Assembly (NCBI RefSeq): GCF_963678635.1
Contig: NC_087070.1
Coordinates: 5,612,539 to 5,676,538, forward strand
DNA from: Symsagittifera roscoffensis
Lineage: Eukaryota > Xenacoelomorpha > Acoela > Convolutidae
Length of the DNA: 64,000 nt
Direction: 5' to 3'
The position numbers and the translations under genes are program-made. Under the pieces are notes generated by a model, which was given only the letters and a program-made list of their open reading frames with translations, searched no databases and was not told the DNA's origin. The first letter of the stretch is position 1. Every line of letters starts with the position of its first letter. Positions 23,501 to 32,229 of this stretch are shown piece by piece.

Positions 23501-26106
23501 TTTGCATCTATTTTGGTGACAAGGCCTTTTTCTAAGTCAGTGATGACTGTTGCGCGGTATTTCTCCCTTAAATCAGGTTTACTTTTAAGGCGAAATTCGA
23601 GGCTGTTGAGTTGCTTTTCAGCTAGCCAACGGTTATTTGGAAGATCAGTATCCTCTTTCCAAAGAAGGTCAATTTGATAGTGACCATCTACTAAAGTACA
23701 AGAGTTTTCGAGAATATCGATTGCTCTTTTATCCGATTTGGAGTGCGAGCGTTTTGAAGAAGCGATGCCTGTGTTTTCTATTTTCATCCAGTTGAGAACT
23801 TTCTGGTATAATTTTTCATCTAAGTTATTGTGTGAATGAACTTGTGTGAAGTTCACCGGAACAGATGGAACGGAACTATATTGCGTTTTGTTCCGACCTG
23901 AGCATGTCCATCCCAAAAGGGTTTCGATAGCCCAGGGAACATTCTTGGGGCCATAAACGGTATTTTTGATCTCATGATATTCTGGATTGTTGTTTCCGAT
24001 GACTAGCGATATGCTATTGTCGTTTAAGTCCGGGTATTTAACATGCTTTAAATGTGGAAAATTGTTGCACATTGCGTTTAGTTGAAAAATATCAACTGGG
24101 GCCAAATTATTTTCATCTACCGTGAGTACGTCATCGAGCGTCATTGGAGTCGATGTGCTTTTGTATGGTCTAATTTGTACATCCACAGATGTAACTTGAA
24201 CTGACTTGGTCTCATGATATCCAGATATGGGAAGTGAGTGCTTCTTGTTGACGTCCAAGCCTAGTTGAGTTGCCACTGAGTCCAGTAGTAGAGTTACGCA
24301 GCTACCACTATCTAAGAAAGCGTAGGTATAAAGTGTTTTATCACCATTTGATAATTCGATTGGTACAAAAGCTGATTGACCTGATCTCTGACAAGCTATT
24401 GCGCGATTCACTGCAGCTTTACTAGGGTTTTTTCCATAAGTATCAGAAGGATCGTGGAGTAGAGTGTGGTGTTTTTTACCACAATTATCGGTTCGACAGA
24501 GCGATTTCGAATTGCAGTCAGTAAACCTATGATTCCCTAGACAGTTAAAGCATAAGTGCATTTTTCGGGCATGCTCTTTTCGTTGCTTAGGGTCTAAGGC
24601 TTTGAAGTGCTCGCATTTGTAGAGAGGTCCACAGGTGTCTCCACTAGGACAAGCATTCGAGTTTACATTATTCTGAGCACGAGAGTTTTGTTGATCTCCC
24701 TGATGGTTAAAGCGCTGATTTTGATTTCCTACACCATTTGTAGTAAAACCATTGAAACGGGAACCACTAGGGTGTTTAGCGTTTCCAGAAGAATTGTTAA
24801 AATTGTTATTGTTTTGGTTTCGGAAACCTGTCGGAGGCATGTCGCGACACGCCTGTGCGTACCGTTGAAACCATTGTGCTAGATGTCTCAAGGAGGGTTG
24901 ATCGTAGTCTTTGTCGATGACGAAGCGATTCCATTCTAATCTCACAGGGTCGGGAAGCTTTGCCAGAGCAGTGTTCAAGTTTGTTGTAGAACAAATATCG
25001 TGAACAAAACCAAGTTGCTCAAAAGTGTCGACTAAAGTTAGGAGAAAAGCAGAAAACTGCATGTATGATTCTGGTTGAGCCAGATTTGGAGGTTTGAAAT
25101 TTGCAAGACGTTGCAAAAAAGAGTTGACAATTCTATTGGTATTGCCAAAGTTTTCACGAAGACGTTGTAGTGCTAGTTTGTATGTGTCGCCGTTTGCACC
25201 ATAACCAGCTATCATTAGTTTAGCTGGGCCAGTTACCAATGATTGAAGATGGATCATCTTTTCAGTTGGAGACATATTAGAATTATGAATCGATGATACG
25301 AATACACCATACCAGTGCAACCAATAGTTGGGATTGCCATTGAAAATTGTAGGCTTCAGTTTTGGCACTGATCGACTGAATGTAGTAGAAGTGTCGCTTG
25401 GATTAGTTGCCAAAGCTCGATTGTTGTTGTTAGGAGGGTTTGCAGCACTAGCTTGTTGTGAGCTGTGGTTAGGAACATCACTAGCAAATGGATTTGAAAA
25501 TGATTGGTCGCCTTGAAATGGCGCCGAAAGGTTGTCGTCAGAGGCAGCTGTTCTTGCATTGCCTTGAGTATTGTTGCTCATGGTTATAAGGTTGTTGTTT
25601 GGTATATCCATTATGTTTGCAGTCGGCATGGAGGTTGCGGTTTCCTGTGGGAAAATTGAAGTAGCATTTTCTTGAGCGCTGTTATTTGGAATTGTAGAAG
25701 TAGCAGGATTTGATACTTGTTTTTTCAAATATTTTTTCACTTTCATTGAAAATACTCGGATTTTCTGTTTCAACTGTACTGTCCAGTGAGAATGTTCTTC
25801 AAAATCGTGTTCAGAACCAGCCTGTAACATTTGATCGTTCAGGGTATCAAGTTTTTGTTGGAATTGAGACAATTCAGTGAACGTTTCATTGATGAGTTCA
25901 AGATCATCTTCTTCCTCGTAGATGTTGTTTTCGAGCATGTCGATCAAAGTATTGATCTCCATTTCGTGATGACGTCGAAGCGAAACCAGTTTTCGAACGC
26001 CAGTCTCTTGAACGTTTTGATTGGTATCTTGCGTTTGGGTACCATTTTGTTCCGAAGGATCGCTGTCATTGTTTTGCGTCGTTTTATTTCTACCGGATGG
26101 GGCCAT
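20521..26106 (-). CDS. BEL/Pao Gag-Pol polyprotein
   Basis: One uninterrupted frame, 1861 residues from the ATG at 26106 (no upstream in-frame ATG). Domains in order: acidic N-terminus with coiled-coil character and a low-complexity N/S/T region; Gag core typical of BEL elements (about 240-415, FNGNPNYWLHWYGVF); CCHC zinc knuckle C519-X2-C522-X3-H526-X4-C531; aspartic protease with DSG at 599; reverse transcriptase (about 890-1040) with D939/D941 and YMDD 1013-1016; RNase H (D1192, E1236); HHCC integrase zinc domain (H1495, H1500, C1530, C1533); integrase core D1567, D1629, E1682; C-terminal BEL domain. It would replicate by reverse transcription in cytoplasmic particles and integrate in the nucleus. 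No stop or frameshift anywhere, which suggests a recently active copy. Confidence 0.95.
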   Translation of the reverse strand: MAPSGRNKTTQNNDSDPSEQNGTQTQDTNQNVQETGVRKLVSLRRHHEMEINTLIDMLENNIYEEEDDLELINETFTELSQFQQKLDTLNDQMLQAGSEHDFEEHSHWTVQLKQKIRVFSMKVKKYLKKQVSNPATSTIPNNSAQENATSIFPQETATSMPTANIMDIPNNNLITMSNNTQGNARTAASDDNLSAPFQGDQSFSNPFASDVPNHSSQQASAANPPNNNNRALATNPSDTSTTFSRSVPKLKPTIFNGNPNYWLHWYGVFVSSIHNSNMSPTEKMIHLQSLVTGPAKLMIAGYGANGDTYKLALQRLRENFGNTNRIVNSFLQRLANFKPPNLAQPESYMQFSAFLLTLVDTFEQLGFVHDICSTTNLNTALAKLPDPVRLEWNRFVIDKDYDQPSLRHLAQWFQRYAQACRDMPPTGFRNQNNNNFNNSSGNAKHPSGSRFNGFTTNGVGNQNQRFNHQGDQQNSRAQNNVNSNACPSGDTCGPLYKCEHFKALDPKQRKEHARKMHLCFNCLGNHRFTDCNSKSLCRTDNCGKKHHTLLHDPSDTYGKNPSKAAVNRAIACQRSGQSAFVPIELSNGDKTLYTYAFLDSGSCVTLLLDSVATQLGLDVNKKHSLPISGYHETKSVQVTSVDVQIRPYKSTSTPMTLDDVLTVDENNLAPVDIFQLNAMCNNFPHLKHVKYPDLNDNSISLVIGNNNPEYHEIKNTVYGPKNVPWAIETLLGWTCSGRNKTQYSSVPSVPVNFTQVHSHNNLDEKLYQKVLNWMKIENTGIASSKRSHSKSDKRAIDILENSCTLVDGHYQIDLLWKEDTDLPNNRWLAEKQLNSLEFRLKSKPDLREKYRATVITDLEKGLVTKIDAKHDTAIKSWYLPHHPVTNVNKSDKVRRVSNASSIFQGKSLNSSLLKGPDLLCNLTGLIIRFRQNKIAISADIDAMFMQVLVSPKDRPFLRYLWKENGKLETHEYTRHIFGATDSPCVACYAVRRCASDSKNDFPLASEIIQRNIYMDDLYVTSSTVEEALQQMTQLRGSLSRGGFNLNKWNSNSKPFLDSIDPNILVSPNDPTPKHQRVLSVHWNTNTDCYFIDNKKFVKILRIGIATQRKLLKYTASLFDPLGIVAPLTIRIRKVLQSVWSQGVKWDTPLDTDKLPDFKLWVDEMENFETVSFQRNFFDKENPASIQLHTFCDASEFALAAVCYLRIVYSDGSTSLKFIIGKTRVAPMKRVTIPNLELQAAVYAAQLSLFVSEEIDLKVEKTYFWSESTTVLYWLRTPEIRHKIFVANRLQKILDVSKPEQWFHVPTLLNPADDGTRGYIALEMTSSCRWLLGPEFLLNDSSQWPSQENIRLENIPVFVTSLESKFEPIFDIKRFSNWKILIRTVAYCFLFAENLKRKINKQSKVDLQLLHLTKSHFLIIKTAQRTDFVSEISDIKKEKPIEGKSRLRTLAPFVDNFGILRSHGRLTRAPIMLSARYAIILAGENPNVRLLLANIHVLHSHCGKEQAIAIAQENYWILRCRVMLKSIIHSCIPCRRMQQQVDYPQMSDLPIDRLPSKNHFPFATTGLDYVGPFPIILQGTQYQAYILLFTCLVIRAVHLEISLGLSTDSTLLCIRRFFARRGKPSKMVSDCGTSFVGSNSELKKCLDNLEKNKEFVESINQLDVSLEWKFNPPAAPHFGGSWERLVQIFKLSLYKVIGSRTLSYETLATFTTEIESTMNSRPLTNVSDDIKDDLPLTPNHFLLGRGTPNLPPGIFKDKDLSLSKSWKASQLLADHFWNRFLREYLPGQQKRSKWTSATSNLQPDDMVWMLEDSTPRGLWPLAKVVETFPGQDGIVRSVKLKTPTGFKVRPVVKLSRVFPVSQ

Positions 26107-26119
26107 ACCTTGAACCAGG

Positions 26120-26600
26120 AGACGTAAACCAATACCTACCAACTTATACCAGTATATGAATTTACCTTTACCAACCTACCAACTTATACCGAATACCACC
26201 GATGCTCGTAAGAAGGAGCGAAATAATGGATAAAGTTTAACCAATTACCACTGTACCTTACCACTTGTACCTACCTCCGAGGGAAAATTGAGCGGTCGTT
26301 CAAAGTGTCCTCGGTATTAACAATTAACTGCGATTTTAAAGCTAGTCCAAGAACCTACCTGGTCCTACCAGCCTACCGACCCTACCTACCTACCAATTAC
26401 CAGTATAAACGGCAAAAAAAAACCGGGTGCAAAGATTAGCACCAATGAGTGTTGACCTCCCAGAGGACAACTGAGGATGACGTATTTACCTACCTACCTG
26501 TCGCTATTTAGCAGACGACCGAATTGTGATTGCTGACCTCCCAGAGGACAACTAAAGTTGATGTACCTGTTTACCTACCTGTCCTAAAACCGTAGATTTA
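26120..26600. repeat. TACC-rich simple repeat in BEL leader
   Basis: Repeated ACCTACC and ACCAACTTATACC words between the gag start and the tandem array. Confidence 0.7.
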
Positions 26601-26653
26601 TCCCTGTGCAATAAAATTTGCACTTATACCAGTTGACCTCCCAGAGGACAACT
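26455..26653. repeat. Three GACCTCCCAGAGGACAACT boxes
   Basis: The same 19-base word occurs at about 26455, 26544 and 26634, near 90-base spacing, in the BEL leader. It contains the near-palindrome CCTCCCAGAGG. Confidence 0.8.
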
Positions 26654-26721
26654 TGCCTTTATCGCTGTAGCGTAGCGAATGAGACGAACTAGAGTTGTTC
26701 GAAGCAGTTGATGAGCTAAAC

Positions 26722-27400
26722 GAAGCTCGAATGTAGCCACGAACCCAGTGAGGCTCGAAGCAGCAGAGGAAATGGGCTCAGGTAAAGCTCGACAGGAAGC
26801 AGCCAAGAACCGAGAGGCTCAAAGCAGAAAATAAGGTGAGCTAAGACGAAGCTCGAATGTAGCCACGAACCCAGTGAGGCTCGAAGCAGCAGAGGAATGA
26901 GCTCAGGTAAAGCTCGACAGGAAGCAGCCAAGAACCGAGAGGCTCAAAGCAGAAAATAAGGTGAGCTAAGACGAAGCTCGAATGTAGCCACGAACCCAGT
27001 GAGGCTCGAAGCAGCAGAGGAAATGAGCTCAGGTAAAGCTCGACAGGAAGCAGCCAAGAACCGAGAGGCTCAAAGCAGAAAATAAGGTGAGCTAAGACGA
27101 AGCTGGAATGTAGCCACGAACCCAGTGAGGCTCGAAGCAGCAGAGGAAATGAGCTCAGGTAAAGCTCGACAGGAAGCAGCCAAGAACCGAGAGGCTCAAA
27201 GCAGAAAATAAGGTGAGCTAAGACGAAGCTCGAATGTAGCCACGAACCCAGTGAGGCTCGAAGCAGCAGAGGAAATGAGCTCAGGTAAAGCTCGACAGGA
27301 AGCAGCCAAGAACCGAGAGGCTCAAAGCAGAAAATAAGGTGAGCTAAGACGAAGCTCGAATGTAGCCACGAACCCAGTGAGGCTCGAAGCAAGCGGAATA
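26722..27400. repeat. 126-bp tandem array, about 5.4 copies, in BEL leader
   Basis: Unit starts recur at 26722, 26848, 26973, 27099, 27225 and 27351 (periods 126, 125, 126, 126, 126). The copies are nearly identical. The 125-bp unit lacks one A. Because 126 is divisible by three, the minus strand stays open for 183 codons as a 42-residue leucine-rich repeat, but this is not in frame with gag and starts inside the array. Confidence 0.93.
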
Positions 27401-27429
27401 AGTGAGCTCAGATAAAGCTCAAACAAATG

Positions 27430-27810
27430 TCATGTCGATGAACAATGACGAAAATTGAGAGTCCAAAAAGAACTCGAATCAGGTAACCAAGGAGTCGGGC
27501 AATAAGAAAGCAAAAGTGTCAGAAAACACTTGAAGGAAGGAAGCAATGAAGGAAGCAAAGGGCCAAGAAAGGCTCGGAAGGAATATACAAGGCGTCAGAT
27601 AAGACTCGGAAGGAATGAATGAATGAGTAGGGAAAGACTCGGAAACGAACAACAAATGGGTCGAGAAAGACTCGGAAAGGAATGAAACATTGAGTCAGAA
27701 AAGACTCGGAAAGGAACGCAAAAGGCAGTAAAGACTCTGAACGGAATGAAAAATGAGTCGGGAAAACTGAAGTTTTTTCATAAATGAGTCACAAAAGACT
27801 CGGAATAGCA
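27430..27810. repeat. GACTCGGAAAGGAATGAA-type degenerate repeats
   Basis: About ten irregular copies of AGACTCGGAA followed by GGAAT or AACGAA words, next to the 126-bp array in the BEL leader. Confidence 0.75.
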
Positions 27811-28136
27811 AAGCAACAAAAAACGAATTGAAAGGGGAAAATTGATGAAAATAACTTAATACATTATTCAAAGTAAATGAAGCTATGAACAATTGAAACG
27901 TTTAAAGGTTACATGGGTTAGAAATCAAGAGCAATAATTGATCTTTTTTTTTTTAAAATGTAAATCAAATAAACTGCGATTAACTGTAAATAAATGAAAT
28001 AATATTGTAATGGGGGAGTATTATAACAAGATATAATAAACCGCAGACGTAAAAACTGGGGAGGAAAAACAGTAACTAACCATAAATTTTTGGTTGTGGG
28101 GGAATAAAAAACACAGTGTAACGAGCTAATCAAAAC

Positions 28137-28152
28137 TTTTTCGGGGCGCCAA
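28137..28152 (-). other. BEL primer binding site
   Basis: On the minus strand the 5' LTR is followed by TTGGCGCCCCGAAAAA. TGGCGCC is a familiar tRNA-3'-end complement. The tRNA identity was not determined. Confidence 0.75.
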
Positions 28153-28590
28153 TATAATAATTGGGTAAATTACCTGAGGAGAGTAGTACACCAATTGTTA
28201 GTAAGGGTAGTTTTAAGGGTTGAGTCAAAGGAGTTCCATGCAGTTGGGCATCAGTTGAGTAAGTACATGAAAAATAATACAATAGTAAATCAGGGATAAA
28301 ACTAAGGTAAATATAATATCATAAATAGGGATATTATATTACATGGTACGGGGAATACTAAAAGGCGAACGTTAGAAAAAGGGGAACTGTTAATAAGGGG
28401 GTTATTCAGAAAAGTTGATATTAATCCCGAGTTTTCGTATAAATTGAAACATTGTTTTACCTGAAAGTTTGTCATTTCCTTGTAAATCATGCTGTTTTTG
28501 AAAAGTTGAGAAAAAACGAGTGAGTCAGCTTGGCTGTAATGTCAAAAGTCAAGTTGAGAGAAAGGTGACCTTAATTGTTTACAATTAACA
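28153..28590 (-). repeat. BEL 5' LTR
   Basis: 438 bp, same sequence as 19829-20265 apart from one extra A and one substitution. It is followed by the ATTAT duplication. Confidence 0.93.
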
Positions 28591-28595
28591 ATTAT
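28591..28595. repeat. BEL target-site duplication, right
   Basis: ATTAT, the partner of 19824-19828. Confidence 0.85.
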
Positions 28596-29086
28596 AATCC
28601 ATTATAATCCATTATTTTCAGAAAAAGTATGGATGATAATGGATTGAAATATCTAAAATGTTTTTCCAAAATTCTGCTAAATTTAATACTCACAGCCGTT
28701 CAGTCGAATTCTAAACCTACTCACATTTAGTTAGATTGCATAACCATATCTCTCACACTTAAGTTATAGGTTTTTTCATTTTTAACAACCAAAGAATTAC
28801 ACCCATCCCCCAAACTTATCCGCAGACCTACGCCCATCCCCGCATATGCCACCCCACATGCCCTCACCCTCCATACCCCACCCCCAATTTCCTTTTTTCA
28901 ACAGAATCCATTTAACTTTTCAATGCCCGTTTGAGACAGATTGTCTTTTATTTTTTAGCATTTTTTGTACCACAAGTGATATGAAACTCAGCTTTACCTA
29001 CGTGTAAAAAGCTTAAAGACACAAATTGACCCGATTTTTTTTGTATATATCGAACAACTATATATCTAGAAAAATGGGTGAACTAT
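28596..29086. other. Intron remnant between two retrotransposons
   Basis: 491 bp of host intron left between the BEL and Gypsy elements. It starts with TAATCCATTATAATCC ladder words; otherwise featureless apart from a C-rich patch near 28800-28900. Confidence 0.6.
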
Positions 29087-29090
29087 AGTT
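29087..29090. repeat. Gypsy target-site duplication, left
   Basis: AGTT, matching 35201-35204. Confidence 0.7.
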
Positions 29091-29318
29091 TAACAAGGGT
29101 TTGTAAAAAGATGGCTGTTAATGCTCAATTGACTGTATTCTAGTTCGCATAAATGAGAGAGTGAACTAGAGGTCAACACATAACAGCTAGACAGCTTTTA
29201 GTTGATTGACAGGCAGGTACCAAACTCACACTTAATTAAAGTATGAGAAATAAGAATAGCAACTAAGATGATTGACAACTAGGATGATTGACAACTGAAC
29301 ATATTGTAGCCCCTGACA
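29091..29318 (-). repeat. Gypsy 3' LTR
   Basis: 228 bp; on the element strand it starts TGTCAGGGGCTAC and ends CCCTTGTTA. It matches 34972-35200. Confidence 0.92.
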
Positions 29319-29501
29319 TTTCCGTATGGATGAAAAATTTAAATACATAGTAATTTAAATTTAAATATAATAACTACACCTTCAACCTGCCGCCTCAACT
29401 ATAATGCAACAAACACTTGAGTTTTAACAACTTGAGTTTTAGGCTTATGGCCATCCCTCTCCCTGGGTTAACGAGTTTTTGAATAAATGTAGAAATAAGA
29501 T

Positions 29502-30329
29502 TCATTTCCCCTCTCCCCCTTGATGTTTTCCTGTTTGTTCCGCCCCCTGGATAGTTTCAATCATAACTCCTCCCATTTTGTCTACTGGCTTTCTCCTTCT
29601 AGTACTCCTTCTGGTTCCCGAGCTTTCACTTTGACTGCCTGATTCAACGTCTTCTTCTTGACTACTATTTACAAGACACTCCCGCGCCACTAACGCTGGA
29701 CGTTCCTGGCTTTCCTTCGCTTGTTGTCTTTGGCCCCCTTTTCCTCGCTTAGCTCTTGTCACTCTGGATTTGGCTTTAGCTCCCGTTCCTCCTTCCATTA
29801 CTGTCGTACTGCCGCTTGGGCCTTGTCCCGCCGCAATTGCTTCGCGTCTCGCTAGCATTTCTACCGGTAGTCTTGCCGGAATAATCAATGGCTGATCGTC
29901 TTCAGTATCCGAACTGTCGGACTCGAAGGTTGCTACTTGTACCGTCCGCGTAGTCTTAGCTCTTTTTGATTTCGGGCTCACGACTGCTCCTTTCTTTGCG
30001 CTCGCTAGCATATCCTTGAGCGTAGCCGGTTTCCGTTTCTTGGGAAGGTCAGGTTTCGGTTTTGATGCCACTGCACTTTTCCTAAGAACGGATCCGTTTT
30101 TAAGTTTCAAAGTATGTTCGGATTCAGAGATTACATTGGATTTTAGTAATTTATACCGATTTAGGGTCTTGCTGGTAGTACGCTGGTATAGGGTGCGTCC
30201 TCCTCCACTCCCCTGGATGTTAGGGCCAGTGTCTTCACTCCCTTGGATTTGTGGTCCAACTTCCGATCCCTCCCTTGGACATGCGTCCATTTGTTGGTCA
30301 CTATCCAGCGTGATAGGGGCCCTTCGCAA
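29502..30329 (-). pseudogene. Gypsy Pol, C-terminal part after the integrase core
   Basis: About 270 residues in a frame shifted by one base from the integrase core frame. It carries a segment RYKLLKSNVISESEHTLKL of the kind found in the C-terminal domain of related Gypsy integrases, followed by a long basic, proline/serine-rich tail with TRRSTRRRKP near the end. Three I-Q-G tripeptides occur (residues 28-30, 38-40 and 260-262). It has no plausible ATG start of its own, so it is the continuation of pol beyond a frameshift, not a separate gene. Confidence 0.75.
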
Positions 30330-30852
30330 AGTTGGGAGCGTTCTTCCAATTCAAGTTTTTCAAACTTGGTTTTTTCGTAAGGTTTCGTAAAACGGTATTG
30401 GCCTCCCTGCCGTGGTGAGCTTCAAAAGGTGTTAATTTAGCAGTTGCGTTTTTTGAGAATCGTAGAGCGCCTAGCGCTTTATCGACCATAGATTCTAGAG
30501 ACTTATGTTCTTTTTCTGTCGCATATGTTAAGACAAAATTCTTCAAACTTCCTATTGTCCGTTCAACGGACCCCGTGCCTCGATGATCATTCACTGGGGA
30601 GTACATTAGCTCGATGCCTTCTTCGTTACAGAAGCTTTTAAATTTATTAGAAGTAAAACATGATCCCTGATCAACGTGGATCTTCCGAGGTACTCCATGA
30701 TGCGATATGTACTTATTAAGGAATTTTAAGACCTTATCTGACGTATTAGTCGTAGTAACCATTGCTGACGGCCACCTTGAGAATCGGTCCGTAGCAACCA
30801 AAACGTATTTCTTACTTTCGTTCAAGTAATTTATCGGCCCCCAGAAATCCAA
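30301..30852 (-). pseudogene. Gypsy integrase core
   Basis: About 180 residues of the DDE integrase. The first aspartate is in LDFWGPI, the second in HVDQGSCF, and the glutamate in TGSVERTIG, so the catalytic triad is intact. It is in the same frame as the upstream block 30859-32229 and separated from it only by a TAA codon at 30856-30858, where relatives have a sense codon. It ends near 30301 by a frameshift. Confidence 0.88.
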
Positions 30853-30855
30853 CTG

Positions 30856-32229
30856 TTAACATTCATTGGGTTCCCTTGGTTCTGGGACCTTGCCCATGTC
30901 TCCCTTGGGTAATAAAGGTTTTAGATTCTTACCCGCTTCCGTGCATTGCTGACAGTACGTGGCCTTTGCTGCCAAACTGCGGTACATGTAAGGATACCAG
31001 ACGTCACGCGCTGCTTCGAACATATTTCTTTTACCGTGATGGTAATAGTGTATCCGCGATTCAACTGGGACTTGCAAAGGTAAAGGGATGACCAACCGTC
31101 CATCCAACCACACACAATCGTCCCGTAACGACAGATCGTTAGCGTATTGAGCCCAGTACTTCCCAATCTTTAGGAGTTCTTCTTTCAAGTTTGTCTTCTT
31201 CTCCAATGCTTCTTTTACTCGTACTAAGTTCACATCCGCTGGTATGTTCGAGGCAACAAATTCTAAATTAAAAAGTTCTGGTAACGATTGAGACTTCTTG
31301 ATAACCTTGCAATCACGGGGAATGATGGACATAATTTGCTGATTCGGATTAACAGTAGGAAAAAGCTCGCCTGGAAATTTCGAAGGTATGGAAAGTACTG
31401 TATTAATTTTGGAATCCCGTGTGTTTTTAGTAATTGCAACAATTTCAGGGTTAATGACAGTTATTTCATCGCTACTCAATAAGTTTTCATCTAATCTAAG
31501 CGGAGACTTGATCTGAGGTTGTAGTATATTCGGATTGTTAGTTTGGGAATCAATTGTATCGTTTTCAACATTTCCAATTTCAAATACTGGGAAAGAACAA
31601 TTAGAGTCGCTATCCATTTTGTTTGAGTGTTTGGATGTTGGCAAATTTAACCGTCTTCCAAGGGAACAATATATAGAGCACACTGAATGTCCCTTGGATT
31701 TATTTGATTTACGCGTTATGCAAATTGATCGTTTCCTGTTGGTCATTGTCTTCACGCATGACTTTCCGCCCTCAACCGTCGCTGGTTGTATGCATGTTAT
31801 TTGTTCTCGCTTGTGATTGGATGAAAACCGTCTAGACTGTTTAGAACCAGTTTCTCGAATATTCTGATAATTTTGTTTACCAAGGGGTTTTAATTCATTT
31901 GTAAAACCAAGGGATTTTCTGATCGAAGCGATTTTTGCCACGGTGAACAAATTATCATATTGACTTATCGGTTTAGGGGGTTCGCTAGGATGCCTCGACA
32001 AATAATCTGCCAATCCAATCTTGGCGCCCGGTTTGTGTTCTATTACAAAGTCAAAAGGAATCAGTCTGTCCAGCCAACGTGTCAGTCTTGAAAAAAGTGT
32101 TTTGTTTTTCTTGTTATTCCCGTTAAGTAATGAAATTAAAGCTTTATGATCGGTAATGACTGTAAATGATCTCCCTAGGATGTAATTTCTGAAATACTCG
32201 GCCCCCCCATACCACTGCCAGCATCTCAA
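30856..32229 (-). pseudogene. Gypsy RNase H C-terminus, spacer and integrase zinc domain
   Basis: 457 codons. It begins with the RNase H end (FTVITDHKALISLL) and ADYLSRHP. Then comes a spacer of roughly 250 residues with no recognised domain. The H2C2 integrase zinc domain follows (HYYHHGKRNMF to YCQQCTEAGKNLKPLL), up to the TAA at 30856. The start is a frame change from the previous pol block, not an initiation site. Confidence 0.85.

Larger units (their letters stand above)
26107..28136 (-). other. BEL 5' leader, untranslated
   Basis: About 2 kb between the primer binding site and the gag-pol ATG. It holds three layers of repeats: GACTCGGAA-rich words (27430-27810), a 126-bp tandem array (26722-27400), and three 21-base GACCTCCCAGAGGACAACT-type boxes, followed by TACC-rich DNA (26120-26580). 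A minus-strand open frame at 26841-27392 exists only because the unit length is divisible by three. Confidence 0.75.
19829..28590 (-). mobile_element. BEL/Pao LTR retrotransposon, apparently intact
   Basis: 8762 bp on the minus strand. Order along the element: 5' LTR (28153-28590), primer binding site, about 2-kb leader with tandem repeats, one gag-pol frame, polypurine tract, 3' LTR (19829-20265). The LTRs differ at only two positions (one A insertion and one A/G change), and a 5-bp duplication ATTAT flanks the element, so the insertion is recent. All expected BEL domains are present with their catalytic residues. No env-like frame follows pol. It lies antisense within an intron of receptor A, inside AT-rich TAATC ladder DNA. 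Confidence 0.95.

Noticed and set aside
20521-26127. Plus-strand open frames inside the BEL element
   Set aside because: They are antisense shadows of the gag-pol frame and have no coherent domains.
26455-26653. CRISPR-like array of 19-base boxes at 90-base spacing
   Set aside because: Only three copies, spacers of unequal and long size, inside an animal retrotransposon leader.
26841-27392. 183-codon leucine-rich repetitive frame on the minus strand, as a membrane protein gene
   Set aside because: It is the translation of a 126-bp tandem array whose length is a multiple of three; it lies in the BEL leader, not in frame with gag, and is broken where one unit has 125 bp.
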